Positions 17,315 to 25,857 of a stretch of 64,000 nucleotides of DNA are shown here, one piece after another. The notes under the pieces were generated by a model. It did no database searches and was not told the origin of the DNA. It saw nothing but the letters and a program-made list of their open reading frames with translations. The position numbers were made by a program, and so were the translations under genes. How positions within the stretch are numbered: position 1 is the stretch's first letter; each line of letters starts with the position of its first letter. Origin of the DNA: Collinsella aerofaciens (lineage in GTDB: Bacteria > Actinomycetota > Coriobacteriia > Coriobacteriales > Coriobacteriaceae); contig NZ_CABJFS010000009.1 of assembly GCF_902364945.1 (NCBI RefSeq), positions 32,306 to 96,305 of the forward strand, written 5' to 3'.

Positions 17315-17995
17315 ATGCGGGTTTTGATCACGGGCGCTTCGGGCGGTATCGGAGCCGCGTGCGTGCAGCGCTTTTTGGACGAGGGCCACGAAGTCGTGGG
17401 CTTTGATCTGCTGCCGGCGGCGATCGAACACGAGCGCTACCGCCATCTGATCGTTGATGTCCGCGAGCCGGACTCGTTTCCAGTTAACCTTGAACCCCAG
17501 GTAATCGTAAACGTCGCCGGTACGCAGGATTCGGCCGACGACATTGCCGCCAACCTGTGCGGCACCATCAACGTGACCGAGCGCTACGCCTTTGTGGGGG
17601 AGGGGCTTGCCGCCAAGCCGGCGCCGGCCATTACATCCGTGGTCAATGTGGGGTCGGCGAGCGGGCATACGGGATCGGAGTTTCCCGCCTATGCCGCCAG
17701 CAAGGGCGGCGTTATCGCCTACACCAAGAACCTTGCAAACCGCCTGGCGCCGCAGGCCATCGCCAACAGCGTGGACCCGGGCGGCGTTATCACGCCGCTC
17801 AACCGTTGCGTGATGGAAGACGAACACCTGTGGAACCAGATTATGGAGCTCACGCCGCTTAAACGCTGGGCCACCGCCCAAGAGATCGCCGAGTGGATCT
17901 ACTTTGTGGGCGTGACCAACCGGTTTATGACCGGGCAGAGCCTGCTGATCGATGGCGGCGAGGCCGGCCGCACCCAGTTTATCTGGCCCGAGTAA
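17315..17995 (+). CDS. short-chain dehydrogenase/reductase
   Basis: NAD(P)-dependent classical SDR of 226 residues. The cofactor loop is TGASGGIG at residues 7-14. The catalytic Ser lies in NVGSASG and the catalytic YxxxK in YAASKGG, with PGG after the active-site strand. Compared with FabG-type enzymes the segment after the first beta-alpha unit is shortened. AAGGAG lies before the ATG and the upstream neighbour is the VUT transporter. The substrate cannot be inferred from sequence. Confidence 0.88.
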   Translation: MRVLITGASGGIGAACVQRFLDEGHEVVGFDLLPAAIEHERYRHLIVDVREPDSFPVNLEPQVIVNVAGTQDSADDIAANLCGTINVTERYAFVGEGLAAKPAPAITSVVNVGSASGHTGSEFPAYAASKGGVIAYTKNLANRLAPQAIANSVDPGGVITPLNRCVMEDEHLWNQIMELTPLKRWATAQEIAEWIYFVGVTNRFMTGQSLLIDGGEAGRTQFIWPE

Positions 17996-17996
17996 C

Positions 17997-18033
17997 AAAA
18001 CGCGCCCGATGGCAAGCCGTCGGGCGCGTTTTT
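17997..18033. terminator. bidirectional terminator between SDR and ung
   Basis: A GC-rich stem of about 12-14 bp (18001-18012 with 18017-18028) has a 4-base loop and is followed by TTTTT; A-runs on the other side allow use on the minus strand. Confidence 0.88.
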
Positions 18034-18046
18034 GATGTATCGATTT

Positions 18047-18772
18047 TTAGCCGAGGCAAGTCCAGTTGACGGGGGTCGAGCCGTGCTGCTCGAGTAGCTG
18101 ATTGGCTGCCGAGAAGGGACGCGACCCCATAAAGGCGGGGAGTTCTGCCGTGGCGCGGTTGGCCGAAAGCGGCGAGGGGTGCGTGGAGGCCAGGCAGAAC
18201 TTGTCGGTTGCCTTGCCCGCGCCAGTTGCGACGAGCTTACCTTCGACCATCTGCTGGGCAAAGCGGCCCCATGCCAAAAAGACTACCGGTTGGGGTAGCT
18301 GACAGCAGCGTTCGATAATATAGTCGGTGAGCGTGCTCCAGCCCAGCTTGGCGTGCGAATTGGCGGCATGCTCGCGCACGGTGAGCGTAGTGTTGAGGAG
18401 CAGGACGCCCTGTTGTGCCCATGGGGTCAGGTCTCCCGTGGCGGGGATGGGGCAGCCCAGATCGGCGCTGAGTTCCTTATAGATGTTGCGCAGGCTCGGC
18501 GGCAGTTTGGTTTGCGTCGCGGGGACCGAGAACGAAAGCCCCATGGCCTGGTTGGGTCCGTGATAGGGGTCTTGACCCAAGATGACAACTTTGGCTTGGT
18601 CTGCCGGCGTGTAGGCGAGGGCATTGAGGATGTCGTCTTGTGCCGGGTAGATAGTCTGCTCGGCACGTAAAAGGGCGATGCGCTCGAGCAGCTGGTTCGT
18701 CGTGTCACGTACCGGCTGCGGCGCATCGCCCAACCAAGTTGCTATGTTGCGGTCGCGGGTTGCGGTGTCCAT
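18047..18772 (-). CDS. ung: uracil-DNA glycosylase
   Basis: Base-excision repair enzyme that removes uracil from DNA, 241 residues. The catalytic-water motif GQDPYHGPNQA with its Asp lies near residue 66, LLLNTTLTV is the uracil pocket strand, and the DNA-intercalation loop is HPSPLSA. Length and motif order are those of family 1 UNG. A TACAAT -10 box lies 36 bases upstream. It is convergent with the SDR gene and separated by a strong terminator. Confidence 0.96.
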   Translation of the reverse strand: MDTATRDRNIATWLGDAPQPVRDTTNQLLERIALLRAEQTIYPAQDDILNALAYTPADQAKVVILGQDPYHGPNQAMGLSFSVPATQTKLPPSLRNIYKELSADLGCPIPATGDLTPWAQQGVLLLNTTLTVREHAANSHAKLGWSTLTDYIIERCCQLPQPVVFLAWGRFAQQMVEGKLVATGAGKATDKFCLASTHPSPLSANRATAELPAFMGSRPFSAANQLLEQHGSTPVNWTCLG

Positions 18773-18807
18773 GGGGCTCCTTTATGGCAGATGCTCTGTT
18801 GGCATCT

Positions 18808-18813
18808 ATTGTA
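18808..18813 (-). promoter_or_regulatory. -10 box TACAAT of ung
   Basis: On the minus strand TACAAT lies 36 bases before the ung start. Confidence 0.5.
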
Positions 18814-18860
18814 AAGGCGCACCGGTTGCCTTTATGCCACGGCTGTATGAAGAGTGGGGT

Positions 18861-19763
18861 CTACGAGACGCGCTCGGGCGCTCCTGCCATGCGAGCGTGT
18901 TCATGTGCGCGAAGACGAGGAAGCTCGACGGTTGCCACCATGACACCGGTGAGGATGAGGGCGGCGCCAAAGAAGGCGATGGGGCTCAGGACCTCGCCGA
19001 CCAGGAAGAACGAGAAGACGGCGGAGCAGACCGGCTCGAGCGAGAAGGCAAAGCCGGTGGTCTCGGCGGGCACGTGGGGCTGCGCGAGCGTTTGGGTGAT
19101 AAAGCCGTAGGCAGAGCAGATGAGCGCGAGTGCGACGACGACCACGACCTCGCCCGGCGTGCCGGGAAGCGTGAAACCGCCAAAGGCAAATGCGGCGATG
19201 CCCGAGAACAGGCCGCCAAAGCCCAGCTGCCAAACGCCCAGAGCCAGCGGGTCGACATCTTCGACAAAGCGCTTCGCCACAATGATATGGCCGGCATAGA
19301 CAAAAGCGGAGAGCAGCATGATGATCGCGCCGGGATTCAGGCTGGTAAAGTCGGCACCCGAGAGCAGCAGCATACCGCAGGTGACGATGGCGGTGCCGAT
19401 GAGTACCTTGCGCTCGGGGGCGCGACGCAGCAGGGCGGCGTTGGCAAACGGCACGATCACGACCGTCAGGCTCTGCAAAAAGCCGGCGGTGGAGGCGGAG
19501 GTAAGGCTGGAGCCCAAGCACATGCAGGTGAGCTCGGTTGCCATGATGGCGCCGATGATGGCGGCGCGAACCATCAGGTCGCGGTTGATGCGGAAAGCGC
19601 GCTTGTGGAAGAGCAACAGGCAGGCCGCAAAGGCGATGATGCAGCGCAGCGCAACGATGCTCGTGGCGTTCATGCTGTCCATGCCGATCTTCATGAGGGG
19701 ATACGAAAAGCCCCATGCGACGGGAACGGAAAACGAGAGCGCGATTGCTTTTTTGCGATCCAT
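18861..19763 (-). CDS. EamA/DMT-superfamily transporter
   Basis: Membrane protein of 300 residues with about ten hydrophobic helices arranged as two EamA repeats. The first repeat begins ALSFSVPVAWGFSYPLMK and ends with the LLLSG region; the second carries the typical glycine-rich LEPVCSAVFSFFLVGEVLSPIAFFGAALIL block. Such proteins export metabolites or amino acids. It diverges from a LysR gene at 19922 that probably controls it. AAAAGGAG precedes the ATG. Confidence 0.85.
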   Translation of the reverse strand: MDRKKAIALSFSVPVAWGFSYPLMKIGMDSMNATSIVALRCIIAFAACLLLFHKRAFRINRDLMVRAAIIGAIMATELTCMCLGSSLTSASTAGFLQSLTVVIVPFANAALLRRAPERKVLIGTAIVTCGMLLLSGADFTSLNPGAIIMLLSAFVYAGHIIVAKRFVEDVDPLALGVWQLGFGGLFSGIAAFAFGGFTLPGTPGEVVVVVALALICSAYGFITQTLAQPHVPAETTGFAFSLEPVCSAVFSFFLVGEVLSPIAFFGAALILTGVMVATVELPRLRAHEHARMAGAPERVS

Positions 19764-19843
19764 GGGACTCCTTTTGTTACAGAACGGTTTCGCAAAAAGG
19801 ATTCTGCTCCCAGATTTAGATGTAGTAAAGCGAATGTATCTTC

Positions 19844-19862
19844 AGTATGATTAAGTAATACT
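19844..19862. promoter_or_regulatory. LysR-type operator candidate
   Basis: AGTAT (19844-19848) and ATACT (19858-19862) form an interrupted palindrome with T-N11-A spacing between the divergent DMT and LysR genes. Confidence 0.35.
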
Positions 19863-19921
19863 AATGTAGGCGGGAAAAGCGCTGGCAAAACGTTTTACGG
19901 CTACGTCGATGTGGAGGTACG

Positions 19922-20788
19922 ATGGCATCGCGGTATCAGATTGTTTGTATGGTGGTCGATCGCGGCAGTCTTAAGGGTGCAGCCGATGAGCTGGGCTATA
20001 CGCAAAGCGCGGTGAGCCAGGCCGTCAAAGCGCTCGAGCGCGAGCTGGGTACCACGCTTATCGAGCGCGGCAAGCAGGGCGTTTCGCTTACGCGCGACGG
20101 CAAGCAGTACCTGCCGTATCTGCGCCAGATTGTAACTGCCGAGGCCGAGCTTGAGGGCAAGCGCCAGGAATTGCTGGGACTCTCCTCGACTGATATTCGT
20201 ATCGCAACGTTTACCAACGTGAGCCGCACCGTGTTGCCGCGCGTGATCCGCGACTTTGGTGCCCTGCATCCGGGTGTACGCTTTACGCTCAAACAGGGCG
20301 ATTACACGCGCAATGCCCAGTGGGTGCACGATGGCGTGGTTGATTTTTGCTTTACGGCACGCGGATTTACTGCTGGGCTCGAGAAGCGCGTGGTCTATCA
20401 CGATGAGTTGGTAGCACTGTTGCCGGCCGCGCATCCGCTGACGGCAAAGGAAAAGGTGACGCTCGCCGACCTGGCGTCCGAGCCGTTTGTGCTGCTGGAT
20501 GAGGGCGAACAGAGCCTGGTGCTCGATGCATTCGCGGCGCATGGGCTGTCGCCGCACGTGACGAGCGAGGTGACCGACGACTACACCATCATGGCGATGG
20601 TGGAGGAGGGCCTAGGCGTGAGTATGCTGTATCGCCGTACCGTCGAGGGCATGAGGGCCGATATTCGCGTGCGTCCCATCGTGCACGCTCCCTCGCGTGA
20701 CGTAGTGGCAGCCTGGCGCAGCTGGGACACCATGCCTATCGCCACGAGGCACTTTATCGACTATATGAGCTCACATATTGTCAATTAA
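19922..20788 (+). CDS. LysR-family transcriptional regulator
   Basis: Regulator of 288 residues. The N-terminal winged helix-turn-helix covers about residues 3-60 (GSLKGAADELGYTQSAVSQAVKALERELGTTL) and is followed by the periplasmic-binding-protein-like effector domain from about residue 90. GGAGGT precedes the ATG. It diverges from the EamA transporter and is expected to activate or repress it. A similar divergent pair exists at 56315-58203, although the two regulators are clearly different in sequence. Confidence 0.9.
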   Translation: MASRYQIVCMVVDRGSLKGAADELGYTQSAVSQAVKALERELGTTLIERGKQGVSLTRDGKQYLPYLRQIVTAEAELEGKRQELLGLSSTDIRIATFTNVSRTVLPRVIRDFGALHPGVRFTLKQGDYTRNAQWVHDGVVDFCFTARGFTAGLEKRVVYHDELVALLPAAHPLTAKEKVTLADLASEPFVLLDEGEQSLVLDAFAAHGLSPHVTSEVTDDYTIMAMVEEGLGVSMLYRRTVEGMRADIRVRPIVHAPSRDVVAAWRSWDTMPIATRHFIDYMSSHIVN

Positions 20789-20815
20789 TGACTGGCATGG
20801 CGTTGAGTGCGGTGT

Positions 20816-22198
20816 TTAGCGGGCTGTCGCTTTGGCTTGGGCGGCGCGATAGGTGCGTGCCGGGTGGCAGAGTAGTACCGCCACGACCATAAAGAACGCC
20901 GTGGTGCCCAGGCTGATGGGGTAGACCATCATGATGTTCGCAAAGGTGCGGAAGTTCGGGAACACGCAGAACACCCAATAGAAGCGGATGCCGCAGACGC
21001 AGATCATGGTGATGAGGGCGGGCATGAGCGAGATGCCAAAGCCGCGCAGGTAACCGGACATGTTTTCGTAGAACATGCTAAAGGCGTATGCCGGGAAGAT
21101 CGAGCACACGCGGATATAGCCGATCGAGACGATGTTGGGATCGCTGTTAAAGAGCGCCAGGATCTCGCGCCCCAGACCGACGATGATGACGATGGTGGTG
21201 AGCGCAACGATACCGCCTTCGACCAGGCAGACCTTGAGCGTTTTGGTGCAGCGGTCGATCTGGCGGGCACCGTGGTTTTGTCCCACAAAGGTGGTGCAGG
21301 CCTGGCTAAAGCTGTTGAGCAGGTTGTAGCACACGTACTCCAAGCTCATGGCAGCGCTCGATGCCGCCATGACCTCGGTGCCCAGGCTGTTGATGGCGGA
21401 CTGGATGATGATGTTGGCGACGGCAAAGACAGCGCTTTGGATGCCGGCGGGCAGGCCTATTCTGACGATGCGCTTGAGGGCTACGGGGTCGATGGCCAGG
21501 TCGCGCGGGGTGACACGGACGACAGAGTCGGTCTTGAGCAGGCGGATAAAGAGCGTAGCGGCGCTGACGGTGTAGGCGATGGCGGTGGCGATAGCGACGC
21601 CCGCGACGCCCCAGTGGAGTACGGGGACAAAGATGAGGTCCAGGCCAATGTTGAGGACGGTGGACACGGCAAGCGCCTGCAACGGCATGCGGGTGATGCC
21701 GACGGAGCGGAAGATTGCGGCCTCAAAGTTGTAGAGCAAGATCGAGGGCATGCTGAGCAAAAAGACGCGCAGGTAGAGCGATGCGAGCGGCATGGTTTCG
21801 TCAGGGACGTTGAGCGCGGCGAGCATGGGCTCGGCAAAGATCTCGCCCAGCGCGATGACGACAAAGCCCACGAGTGCCATAAGAATCGAGGTATGGACGG
21901 CGCGCTTGACCATGTTCTGATCGTTGCGGCCGATAGCGTTGGCGATGACCACGTTGGAGCCAAGCGACATGCCAATAAAAAGGTTGAGCATAAGACTGGT
22001 AAGCGGAACATTGGAGCCGACCGCCGCCATGGCGAGGGTTCCCTGGTCGCCCGAGAAGTTACCGATGATGACCGTGGCGATGAGGTTCGACAGCTGCTCC
22101 AAGATGCTCGTGGCGGCCACGGGGAAGGCGAACAGGGGAATATTGCGCCATAGCGAGCCGGTGGTCATGTCAATGTGCTTAGATGCGGTGTCTGCCAT
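20816..22198 (-). CDS. MATE-family efflux transporter
   Basis: Polytopic exporter of 460 residues in two six-helix halves. The first has FAFPVAATSILEQLSNLIATVIIGN and the second RIGLPAGIQSAVFAVANIIIQSAIN, both typical of MATE drug/Na+ antiporters of the DinF/NorM type found in Firmicutes and Actinobacteria. GAGAG precedes the ATG. It converges with the LysR gene with only 27 bases between the stops. No substrate is indicated. Confidence 0.88.
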   Translation of the reverse strand: MADTASKHIDMTTGSLWRNIPLFAFPVAATSILEQLSNLIATVIIGNFSGDQGTLAMAAVGSNVPLTSLMLNLFIGMSLGSNVVIANAIGRNDQNMVKRAVHTSILMALVGFVVIALGEIFAEPMLAALNVPDETMPLASLYLRVFLLSMPSILLYNFEAAIFRSVGITRMPLQALAVSTVLNIGLDLIFVPVLHWGVAGVAIATAIAYTVSAATLFIRLLKTDSVVRVTPRDLAIDPVALKRIVRIGLPAGIQSAVFAVANIIIQSAINSLGTEVMAASSAAMSLEYVCYNLLNSFSQACTTFVGQNHGARQIDRCTKTLKVCLVEGGIVALTTIVIIVGLGREILALFNSDPNIVSIGYIRVCSIFPAYAFSMFYENMSGYLRGFGISLMPALITMICVCGIRFYWVFCVFPNFRTFANIMMVYPISLGTTAFFMVVAVLLCHPARTYRAAQAKATAR

Positions 22199-22258
22199 AC
22201 GCTCTCAATCTCTAATATGCTCTTTCGTGCTTATTTGCGCAGACGATGATACTCCTAA

Positions 22259-22320
22259 TCGACTAGTCGGCACTTAGGGACATTCCTTTTCTGCCGGCAG
22301 CTGGGGGACACTCCTTGTCT
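22259..22320. repeat. GGGAC-box intergenic repeat, copy 2
   Basis: CGACTAGTCG, then GGCACTTAGGGACATTCC, then a GCCGGCAG block and GGGGGACACTCCTT. All are shared with 9951-10049, but in a different order. It lies between the MATE gene and the RNA methyltransferase gene. Confidence 0.7.
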
Positions 22321-22348
22321 CTTCTATGACTAGATGGGGAAGGCGTGC

Positions 22349-22354
22349 GACAAT
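22349..22354 (+). promoter_or_regulatory. -10 box GACAAT of rlmA-like gene
   Basis: GACAAT lies 35 bases before the ATG at 22390, in the same GTGCGACAAT context as at 10058. Confidence 0.45.
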
Positions 22355-22389
22355 GGTGGGCGTTGTGTTGTTCGCGCTAAGGAGTTGCC

Positions 22390-23202
22390 ATGTTGTTGTG
22401 TCCCGTTTGCCATGAGCCGTTGGTGGACGATGAGCGCGGTGCTGTGTGCGCGGGCGGACACCGGTTTGATCGTGCGCGCGAGGGCTATCTGTATCTACTG
22501 CGCTCGTCCAAGAGCGGCGACTCCATGGGCGATCCCAAGTCGCAGGCGCGTAGTCGTCGCGACTTTCTGAACCGCGGTTACTATGCGCCGTTGCGCGATG
22601 CGATGGTCGAGCTGGTGCGCAAGCAGGTGTCTGGGCGCGCGGCGTCTGCAGGCGTCCCCATGACCTTGCTCGATATTTGCTGCGGCGAGGGCTACTACAC
22701 TAGCGCCATGGGTGCGGTGCCGGACGTGGATGCTTACGGTTTCGACCTGGGCAAGGAGATGGTGCGCCTGGCCGCCAAGCGCGGCGATGCGACCTACTTT
22801 GTGGCCAATATGAAGGACATCCCCGTGGCCGATGGCGCCTTCGATATGGTGACCGAGCTCTTCGCTCCCTTTAACGAGCGCGAGTTTGCCCGCGTGCTGG
22901 CGCCCGAGGGCTCGCTCTACACCGTGGTGCCGGGTGCCCGTCATCTGTTTGGGCTCAAGGAGGTGCTCTACGACACGCCGTACCTTAACGACGAGAAGCT
23001 GCCGAAGACGACCGAGCTCGAGTTGGTGGGAACGCAGCGGGTGTCTGCGAACATTACGCTCCAGACCCAGGCTGACATCGAGGCGGTGTTCCAGATGACG
23101 CCGTACTACTACCGTACGCGCCCCGCCGACAAAGAGCGCCTGGCAAACCTGGACACCCTTCAAACCGATATCGACTTCATCATCGCCGAGTACCGCCACT
23201 AA
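22390..23202 (+). CDS. RlmA-like 23S rRNA guanine methyltransferase
   Basis: SAM-dependent methyltransferase of 270 residues. An N-terminal zinc finger is formed by CPVC near residue 4 and C...GGH near residue 21, followed by the family block FDRAREGYLYLL. The Rossmann domain starts near residue 92 with LLDICCGEGYYTSAM. This layout is that of RlmA(I)/(II), which methylate N1 of G745 or G748 of 23S rRNA; the RlmA(II) type (TlrB) gives tylosin resistance. Which position is modified is not decided by sequence. Confidence 0.85.
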   Translation: MLLCPVCHEPLVDDERGAVCAGGHRFDRAREGYLYLLRSSKSGDSMGDPKSQARSRRDFLNRGYYAPLRDAMVELVRKQVSGRAASAGVPMTLLDICCGEGYYTSAMGAVPDVDAYGFDLGKEMVRLAAKRGDATYFVANMKDIPVADGAFDMVTELFAPFNEREFARVLAPEGSLYTVVPGARHLFGLKEVLYDTPYLNDEKLPKTTELELVGTQRVSANITLQTQADIEAVFQMTPYYYRTRPADKERLANLDTLQTDIDFIIAEYRH

Positions 23203-23211
23203 TCTACCAAA

Positions 23212-23246
23212 AAGGGACAGTTTAATTTGGCAGGTTTTATCTGGGC
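23212..23246. repeat. GGGACAG/GGCAGG repeat, single half
   Basis: About 33 bases downstream of the RNA methyltransferase read AAGGGACAG, then TTGGCAGGTTTTATCTGG. The block is nearly identical to the reverse complement of 43465-43498 inside the double repeat near the thi operon. Confidence 0.65.
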
Positions 23247-23252
23247 AAATGC

Positions 23253-23290
23253 AAAGGGCCGACCGCGGAGATGTGCGATCGGCCCTTTTT
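23253..23290. terminator. intrinsic terminator
   Basis: AAAGGGCCGA (23253-23262) pairs with TCGGCCCTTT (23279-23288) and a T-run follows. A-rich sequence on the left makes it usable for the convergent gene at 23327. Confidence 0.8.
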
Positions 23291-23326
23291 AGTTGCTTGG
23301 CTGCAGAGGCTATGAGAAGCGAGCGC

Positions 23327-23728
23327 TTACAGGCGGTCCTTGTTCTCGGCCTTGACGGCGTGCGCCTGCTGAACAAAGAACAGGTCGTACACCACGATGA
23401 CAAAGGCGCCAAAGTTGATGGCGTCGCCGCCAAACGCGGGAAGCGTGAGCACCGCCTGGGCAAGCGTGGCGACTGCAGCAACGATACCGAGCTTAAACGC
23501 GCCGTCAACCTGCGAAGGCTTGTTGGCACCCTTGATGCCCGCAACGCCCGCGGCAAGATCGATGAGGCCCTTGGCGATAATCACGGCCGCGGCGAGCATG
23601 GCGTTCGATCCGTAGGTGGACTCGAACTTGCCGGTCGCGATGCCGGCGATTCCTATGACGAGACTGGCGATGCCCAGAACAAAATAAATCAGGGCAAGGA
23701 TTTTGAGTGTCTTGCGAGTGAAGCTCAT
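23327..23728 (-). CDS. small four-helix membrane protein, unknown function
   Basis: A 133-residue protein with about four hydrophobic segments (ILALIYFVLGIASLVIGIAG; AMLAAAVIIAKGLIDLAAGVAGI; LGIVAAVATLAQAVLTL; FGAFVIVVYDLFFV) and a short charged tail. No catalytic motif is visible. The start at 23728 follows AAAGGACC. A TACAAT -10 box lies 68 bases upstream. The gene is monocistronic and convergent with the rlmA-like gene. Confidence 0.7.
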   Translation of the reverse strand: MSFTRKTLKILALIYFVLGIASLVIGIAGIATGKFESTYGSNAMLAAAVIIAKGLIDLAAGVAGIKGANKPSQVDGAFKLGIVAAVATLAQAVLTLPAFGGDAINFGAFVIVVYDLFFVQQAHAVKAENKDRL

Positions 23729-23795
23729 GGCTGGTCCTTTCGATACGAGTACGCCAACCTGGCGCACCCTATGTGCTGCACATATGGTGAAGCAC

Positions 23796-23801
23796 ATTGT
23801 A
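23796..23801 (-). promoter_or_regulatory. -10 box TACAAT of small membrane protein
   Basis: TACAAT on the minus strand lies 68 bases before the start at 23728. Confidence 0.4.
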
Positions 23802-23955
23802 GTTCAACGCGGCGATGCATGCGCCTGAAAGCGTCTCTTGCCTGCACGGTTCAACCTTTCAAAAAGGAAAGCTGGACGTAAGTCAAATCGATGGCAGCGC
23901 ATGCGCGGCGCTGCGATGATGAGGCCATGGTAAGAGCTGGACCGAAGGAGGAGCC

Positions 23956-24099
23956 ATGATGTACGGAGTCAAGCAAGTGGATGAGCCGCGGTCGCTGGGA
24001 AGGCGCATGAGTGATTCTGTGATCGCTGCCGTGTGCACGGTATTGATGGCGGTGCTTTGCATTGGGATGCTGTGGACCATGTCGCATGTGGGACAATAA
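23956..24099 (+). CDS. 47-residue single-pass membrane protein
   Basis: A short frame starts ATGATG after an excellent AAGGAGGAG site and ends TAA at 24097. A charged N-terminal half (MMYGVKQVDEPRSLGRRMSD) is followed by one hydrophobic helix (VIAAVCTVLMAVLCIGMLW). The Arg-rich segment before the helix predicts a cytoplasmic N-terminus. It lies 63 bases before the rsmJ-like gene in the same direction, so it may be the first gene of that transcript. No family was recognised. Confidence 0.55.
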   Translation: MMYGVKQVDEPRSLGRRMSDSVIAAVCTVLMAVLCIGMLWTMSHVGQ

Positions 24100-24162
24100 C
24101 GGACGGTTGGGTGCCGACATGAATGGCGCCCATGTATTCGTTTTGTTTGCTAAGGAGTGTCC

Positions 24163-24867
24163 ATGGGCGTCGTCGATCCCTTTTCTGTTGCTCGGGCTGC
24201 TGGGCTCGAGCTCGTGCGGACGTCCGAGGGCCTTACGCTCACCGACGGCACGATGGAGTTGCGTGCCGATTTTGGCCGCATGCTTCCACGGCTCAAGCAG
24301 GGTCGTCTGCAGCAAGAGCTGTTGGTAAAGGCTGCGCGCACAAAAGGCATCGAACAACCATGGGCGATTGACGCCACGGCAGGCTTTGGCGAGGATTCGC
24401 TGCTGCTGGCGGCAGCGGGCTTTACCGTCGATCTGTATGAGCAGGATTGCGTGATCGCGGCGCTGCTCCAGGATGCCCTGGATCGCGCGGCAGATGATTC
24501 GGCGCTTGCGGCCGCCGTGGCGCGCATGCACTTACATGCGGGCGAGGACAGCATTGCCGGCCTTCGCCATACGGCTGAGCTGGTCGAGCGCGATGAGCTC
24601 GCGGCTCCCGACGTGGTGTATCTGGACCCCATGTTTCCTGAGCGCACCAAGAGCGCGGCGGTCAAAAAGAAGTTCCAGCTCTTGCACCATCTGGAACAGC
24701 CGTGTGCCGATGAGGAGACGCTGGTTAAAACTGCGCTTGCAGTGCGGCCGCGCAAGGTCGTTATCAAACGGCCGGTGAAGGGCCCATTGCTTGCCGGCGT
24801 TAAGCCGAGCTATCAGCTTGCGGGCAAGGCCGTCCGCTACGATGTTTTGGTGCCGCCGCGCCCGTAG
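24163..24867 (+). CDS. RsmJ-like 16S rRNA methyltransferase
   Basis: SAM-dependent methyltransferase of 234 residues that resembles RsmJ, the enzyme for m2G1516 of 16S rRNA in E. coli. Matching blocks are DATAGFGEDSLLLA (SAM loop) near residue 66, DVVYLDPMFPERTKSAAVKK (catalytic N-P-P-Y-like DPMFP) near 150, and VIKRPVKGPLL near the end. The N-terminal RADFGRMLPRLKQGR segment also fits. ATG at 24163 is chosen over GTG at 24157 because AAGGAG is 7 bases before the former. Confidence 0.85.
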   Translation: MGVVDPFSVARAAGLELVRTSEGLTLTDGTMELRADFGRMLPRLKQGRLQQELLVKAARTKGIEQPWAIDATAGFGEDSLLLAAAGFTVDLYEQDCVIAALLQDALDRAADDSALAAAVARMHLHAGEDSIAGLRHTAELVERDELAAPDVVYLDPMFPERTKSAAVKKKFQLLHHLEQPCADEETLVKTALAVRPRKVVIKRPVKGPLLAGVKPSYQLAGKAVRYDVLVPPRP

Positions 24868-24934
24868 CCTGCGCGTGATGGCCGGCGATGTGTCGGTGCC
24901 GTGCCGCTGCGTGAGCGCCGCTCCGTTGCGGAGC

Positions 24935-25231
24935 CTATTTCCAAGGATGCGACGTCAGATGCCACCCGCCGCAGTATTCGCATTTGTAGCAGGCCAAACC
25001 ACGCCGTCCACGGTTTTCGCAGTCGGCCATAACGGCCTCGGCCTCGGCGCGTGTGTCGTAGCGGTTTTTGCGCTCGCACGATTTGTAGCGCCAAGCCTCA
25101 TCGCGCTCGGCGTCCAGGGCATCGCGGCGCTCGTCCTCGCGCGCAAACAGGTCGCTCATATCGCCGCCGGTGGCAGCGCCCAAAAACTCGCTTTTGGCCT
25201 TTGACCAGGCGGCTCGCTTTTTGCTTCCCAT
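24935..25231 (-). CDS. hypothetical Cys-containing protein
   Basis: Basic 98-residue protein. The C-terminal region contains CERKNRYDTRAEAEAVMADC and then CYKCEYCGGWHLTS, giving a likely treble-clef or zinc-ribbon site. This Y-x-C-x-x-C-G-x-W-H-L-T ending is common in small phage-type and actinobacterial proteins of unknown function. The start at 25231 follows AAGGAGCG. It diverges from the acetyltransferase gene across 73 bases that hold an 8-bp inverted repeat. Confidence 0.7.
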   Translation of the reverse strand: MGSKKRAAWSKAKSEFLGAATGGDMSDLFAREDERRDALDAERDEAWRYKSCERKNRYDTRAEAEAVMADCENRGRRGLACYKCEYCGGWHLTSHPWK

Positions 25232-25255
25232 CCGCTCCTTGCCCTTTCCAAACGC

Positions 25256-25285
25256 TGGTATCATTGCTCAATCAAAGTGATACCA
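25256..25285. promoter_or_regulatory. inverted-repeat operator in divergent promoter
   Basis: TGGTATCA (25256-25263) and TGATACCA (25278-25285) are perfect inverted 8-mers with a 14-base spacer, centred between two divergent genes. This geometry suits a dimeric repressor. Confidence 0.45.
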
Positions 25286-25304
25286 ATAAACGTGAGGTCG
25301 CCGC

Positions 25305-25796
25305 GTGATGATCAGAAAAACCCTCGAGACCGACATTCCCGCCGTCATGGCTATCTATGATGCCGCCCGCGCCTTTATGCGCGCGCATGGCAACGCCACG
25401 CAGTGGCCCGAGGGCACGCCTTCGGCCGAGCAGCTGGCTGCCGATATCGCCGCCGGTGGCAGCTATGTGTGCGAAGTCGACGGTCGCGTGGTGGCGACGT
25501 TTGCCTTTTTGCCGGGCCCGGACGAGTGCTATGACGTCATCGAGGACGGTCAGTGGCGCAGCGACACTCCGTACGCCGTGCTGCACCGCGTGGCGTCCGA
25601 CGGCACCGTGCACGGTATCGCGGCCGCGATGTTTGCCTTTGCCAAGGAGCGTGCCGACCATCTGCGTATCGATACGCACGCGGACAACCTGCCCATGCAG
25701 GGTGCGAGCCTCAAGGCAGGGTTCGAGCGCGCCGGCGTCGTGTATGTGTCCGACGGCACGCCGCGCGTTGCGTTCGACTGGCTGCGCGAGGCATAA
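25305..25796 (+). CDS. GNAT-family N-acetyltransferase
   Basis: Acetyl-CoA-dependent acetyltransferase of 163 residues. It begins IRKTLETDIPAVMAIYDAARAFM, then VVATFAFLPG as the central beta strands, and RIDTHADNLPMQGASLKAGFERAG as the late acetyl-CoA segment. The usual pyrophosphate loop Q/R-x-x-G-x-G/A is degenerate (DGTVHGIAAAM). Either GTG 25305 or ATG 25308 can start; GAGG is correctly spaced for both. The substrate is unknown. Confidence 0.85.
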   Translation: MMIRKTLETDIPAVMAIYDAARAFMRAHGNATQWPEGTPSAEQLAADIAAGGSYVCEVDGRVVATFAFLPGPDECYDVIEDGQWRSDTPYAVLHRVASDGTVHGIAAAMFAFAKERADHLRIDTHADNLPMQGASLKAGFERAGVVYVSDGTPRVAFDWLREA

Positions 25797-25830
25797 GGGC
25801 CGAGTCACATACCAGCGTTTCATCGAAATG

Positions 25831-25857
25831 AAAATGGCCCCGCGTGGGGCCATTTTT
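25831..25857 (+). terminator. intrinsic terminator after GNAT gene
   Basis: AAAATGGCCCC pairs with GGGGCCATTTT around a GCGT loop, followed by a T. The rest of the 240-base gap to the next gene shows only a TATCAT hexamer at 26035-26040 as a possible -10 box. Confidence 0.85.
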
